Source: Thermodesulfovibrionales bacterium
Lineage (GTDB): Bacteria > Nitrospirota > Thermodesulfovibrionia > Thermodesulfovibrionales > UBA1546
NCBI GenBank assembly: GCA_919901705.1
Contig: CAKKPR010000313.1
Coordinates: 1-39,064, forward strand
Direction: 5' to 3'
Length of the DNA: 39,064 bases
A model generated the notes under the pieces. It was not told where the DNA came from. It searched no databases and saw nothing but the letters and a program-made list of their open reading frames with translations. This document shows positions 37,387-39,064 of the stretch, piece after piece. Position 1 is the first letter of the stretch. Every line of letters begins with the position of its first letter. A program made the translations under genes and the position numbers.

Positions 37387-37674
37387 GTGAAAAATTCGCC
37401 CTACAATATTGCCTACCTTGAATTACGTCGGATCCTTAAGGACTTACGAGAAGCGAAACATTTGACCCAAGCACAACTATCTCGTAAACTTTCGGTTCCC
37501 CAAAGCTTTGTCAGCAAGTATGAGACTGGCGAACGGCGGATAGATGTTATAGAAACCGCTCAGATTTGCCAAGCACTCGAAACGTCAATGACCCAGTTAT
37601 TATCTAAACTTTCGAAGCGGCTCAAACATACTGTTAAAATTAATCCAAAAAACTCAACAAATAGGGGGACATAA
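37387..37674 (+). CDS. XRE-family helix-turn-helix regulator
   Basis: 95 aa with a GTG start. Residues about 13-68 are a Cro/CI domain (LRRILKDLREAKHLTQAQLSRKLSVPQSFVSKYETGERRID is spread over this range), with Q, S and the ETGERR signature visible. It overlaps the downstream nuclease-like gene by one base (TAATG). The arrangement resembles controller-protein/restriction-endonuclease pairs, so it may control that gene. The C-terminal ~25 residues are basic and low in conservation. Confidence 0.8.
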   Translation: MKNSPYNIAYLELRRILKDLREAKHLTQAQLSRKLSVPQSFVSKYETGERRIDVIETAQICQALETSMTQLLSKLSKRLKHTVKINPKNSTNRGT

Positions 37675-38201
37675 TGGCCGTCAAAACGATAAAAAAATCG
37701 GCGATTTCGCATACTCCCGAATTGACTACCCCAGCAATGACTGGGCTAGTGGAGAAAATAAGAGTTGGCAATGCAACGGCGCGCCGTGCGGCGCAAATCC
37801 TTGTAGAAAAGCAACTTGGCTTTACTCTGCCCACACCTAAACAGAAAAAAAATATTGTTGTTGCCTTTGTGAAGAGAGACATGATCGTCTACGGTCGCGC
37901 TTTTGACATTATTAAGCTTCTTGCACCTGTCGAACTCGACGATCTATCAGAAGTTGAAGAAAAAATAAATATGATTCAGCTTTTCGAGATCAAATCGACA
38001 AACAAAGATAAAATCAGCGACAACTTTCGAGGATATTTTTTTGGACTTACTGCCGCTGAAGTTCTTGTTGCCCAAAGTCTAAAACAACAGTTCAAATTTG
38101 CCTTGGTTAACACTCTTACAAAACACCACATCGAGCTCAGCTTGAGCGAGCTGTTCGGTCGAGCCAAAGGCATCTATCCCACTTGGAGCATTCTGTTCTA
38201 A
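37674..38201 (+). CDS. Putative restriction-type PD-(D/E)xK nuclease
   Basis: 175 aa. The centre has acidic VELDDLSEVEE then IQLFEIKSTNK (about 101-111), where E-x-K looks like a restriction-fold active site. This is followed by FRGYFFGLTAAEVLVAQSL and the C-terminal KGIYPTWSILF, which I recall from uncharacterised proteins near restriction systems. Translation is coupled to the HTH gene, with AGGGGG as ribosome site. It lies between two pieces of a minus-strand PstI-type system. Nuclease activity is inference. Confidence 0.55.
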   Translation: MAVKTIKKSAISHTPELTTPAMTGLVEKIRVGNATARRAAQILVEKQLGFTLPTPKQKKNIVVAFVKRDMIVYGRAFDIIKLLAPVELDDLSEVEEKINMIQLFEIKSTNKDKISDNFRGYFFGLTAAEVLVAQSLKQQFKFALVNTLTKHHIELSLSELFGRAKGIYPTWSILF

Positions 38202-38239
38202 TTAAATCTATCGTCCTTTGATGCCCCCCCTCCGGCCCC

Positions 38240-38382
38240 GCCTGTTCAAATAGCGACGCCATATTTCGCGCTATCATGGCGGGAGTAAAGAACTGGCCAA
38301 TCTTCGACCGTTCACGCCGAGAGGTAGCGCCGTTCAAAGACTTACGAACGATATCCATGGTATTTGATAGCTCAACTGTCAT
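38240..38382 (-). pseudogene. N-terminal fragment of a PstI/BsuBI-type adenine methyltransferase
   Basis: From the ATG at 38382 the frame reads MTVELSNTMDIVRKSL, then RRERSKIGQFFTPAMIARNM and ASLFEQ. The GQFFTP-x-x-IA-x-x-MASLF signature opens N6-adenine methyltransferases paired with BsuBI/PstI-type nucleases. The expected DAGAGVGSL SAM motif does not follow; similarity stops near 38240, just beyond the end of the opposite-strand nuclease gene. A TATAAT (38426-38431, minus) may be its old promoter. The 40 bp between it and 38201 are non-coding. Confidence 0.65.
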
Positions 38383-38544
38383 GAAATGATCAGATTCCTT
38401 TCGCCCTTGTCCGCATTGTACAAATATTATAGACATTACAAGTATAACAAATAGTTTTGTTCATTATGTTACTTCATATACTCCTTCTTAATCTCATCCT
38501 TCTCCATCCTTTTTTCAACAACATCCAGGGATATCAGGCATGGG

Positions 38545-38919
38545 TTACGCTTTTTTGATCAACTCCACAAGTTTTTCGAGCTTCTTTTCCGAAATCTTCT
38601 GCCCCCGCAGCGTTCTGAACAGGATAGGCAGACTCGCTGCAACAGACTCGTTTTTAAGCAGTGCCTCGGGGATTCGGCCTGCCTCAATCCGGGCAAGGTC
38701 GAAAAAAGTGTACCAGTCGTCCGAGCCCTTCTTGATGCCTAAAAAACGGGCATACTCCTCAAGCTTGTCGCTCCCCTGCGGCGGCTGCATAAGCCCTCGT
38801 TCCAGTCTGCTGATGTTGCCGGGATCAAGCTTATTTTCAGCGCAGAACTGACGCAAAGTCTTCCTAAGGGAAATTCGCTTCTCTTTAAAGAACTCACCAA
38901 AGGTTAGTTTGGCATCCAT
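38545..38919 (-). CDS. HTH-type antitoxin/regulator
   Basis: 124 aa. Residues about 10-62 are a Cro/CI helix-turn-helix (LRKTLRQFCAENKLDPGNISRLERG), followed by LEEYARFLGIKKGSDDWYTFFDLARIEAGRIP, a pattern common in antitoxins of HigA/RelB-like pairs. A clear ribosome site (AGGGGTGA, seven bases) supports the ATG. No toxin partner is visible on either side: the stretch after it to 38440 has no convincing gene and the window ends 145 bp upstream. Confidence 0.8.
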   Translation of the reverse strand: MDAKLTFGEFFKEKRISLRKTLRQFCAENKLDPGNISRLERGLMQPPQGSDKLEEYARFLGIKKGSDDWYTFFDLARIEAGRIPEALLKNESVAASLPILFRTLRGQKISEKKLEKLVELIKKA

Positions 38920-38942
38920 TGAATGTCACCCCTTTCAGTATT

Positions 38943-38981
38943 GTTGTATTAATATTACAACGGACGGGCTGTTGTTGTCAA
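38943..38981 (-). promoter_or_regulatory. Promoter and palindromic operator of the HTH gene
   Basis: Minus-strand TTGACA (38976-38981), 18-bp spacer, TAATAT (38952-38957). Inverted repeats GTTGTA (38943-38948) and TACAAC (38956-38961) overlap the -10, consistent with autoregulation by the HTH protein. Confidence 0.6.
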
Positions 38982-39023
38982 GACAGCAGGAAATTTTGCA
39001 GCGCAGAGAAATTTTTAGGGCCA

Positions 39024-39064
39024 GGTCTTGTTTCTTGCATCCTACATTTTTCAGTCAAATCAAT
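39024..39064 (-). repeat. Dispersed intergenic repeat, copy 3, cut by the window end
   Basis: Plus strand GGTCTTGTTTCTTGCATCC, then ACATTTTTCAGTCAAATCAA, as in the copies at 34773 and 36154. The right end runs off the window. Confidence 0.75.

Noticed and set aside
38465..38545. Open stretch after the HTH gene reading SLDVVEKRMEKDEIKKEYMK
   Set aside because: Looks protein-like but has no start codon after the preceding stop and is too short to assign; possibly another gene remnant.

Overview
The window looks like chromosome from an anaerobic Gram-negative bacterium, probably Nitrospirota (Thermodesulfovibrionia-like) or a deltaproteobacterium-like relative. This is inference: it rests on a lipid A operon using LpxI, a meso-DAP-type MurE, a 13-14 haem cytochrome c paired with a cytochrome b, and c-di-GMP proteins (HD-GYP, PilZ). 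No rRNA, tRNA or CRISPR array was seen.

Layout. 296-1870 (+) is a receiver/HD-GYP regulator. 1862-5925 (-) is a lipid A operon, lpxD-fabZ-lpxA-lpxI, ending in a short NagA. 6102-9456 (+) holds a double-PilZ protein and a membrane cytochrome c/b pair. 9457-14071 is an accessory stretch with a HigBA-type toxin-antitoxin pair, a DUF4143 ATPase and a VapBC pair; a 61-bp direct repeat brackets the last two. 14117-33150 (-) is a complete division and cell-wall cluster in transcription order mraZ-rsmH-ftsL-ftsI-murE-murF-mraY-dacA-murD-ftsW-murG-murC-murB-ddl-ftsQ-ftsA-ftsZ. It is driven by a strong promoter carrying a classical three-repeat MraZ box. 33200-39064 is a decayed defence and toxin-antitoxin region: a DUF1016 nuclease, an antitoxin whose ParE-like toxin is cut to 18 codons, fragments of a PstI/BsuBI-type restriction-modification system, an HTH-nuclease pair, a zincin remnant and three copies of a dispersed repeat.

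The most unusual signal is a set of short repeats inside essential cell-wall genes. Arrays of 7-bp words lie in frame in ddl, murC, murD, dacA and murE, and between murG and ftsW; related 8-bp words lie between lpxI and lpxA. In murD, dacA and murE a 27-bp (9-codon) palindrome-rich element sits exactly at a word boundary, with the same word on each side. Elements sharing the core CGACTCGC occur in the HD-GYP gene and at the 3' ends of murF and ftsL, and other hairpin inserts occur in ftsA, nagA and murE. These genes look intact, so the repeats seem to be tolerated as surface-loop or terminal additions, in more than one reading frame and orientation. This recalls Rickettsia palindromic elements and cyanobacterial short tandem repeats, but the sequences are different.

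How the genes work together. The lpx genes make lipid A precursors and the mur/mraY genes make lipid II. FtsW/FtsI with FtsQ/L/A/Z polymerise and crosslink it at the septum, and DacA trims pentapeptides. MraZ binds its own promoter and probably sets the level of the whole cluster.
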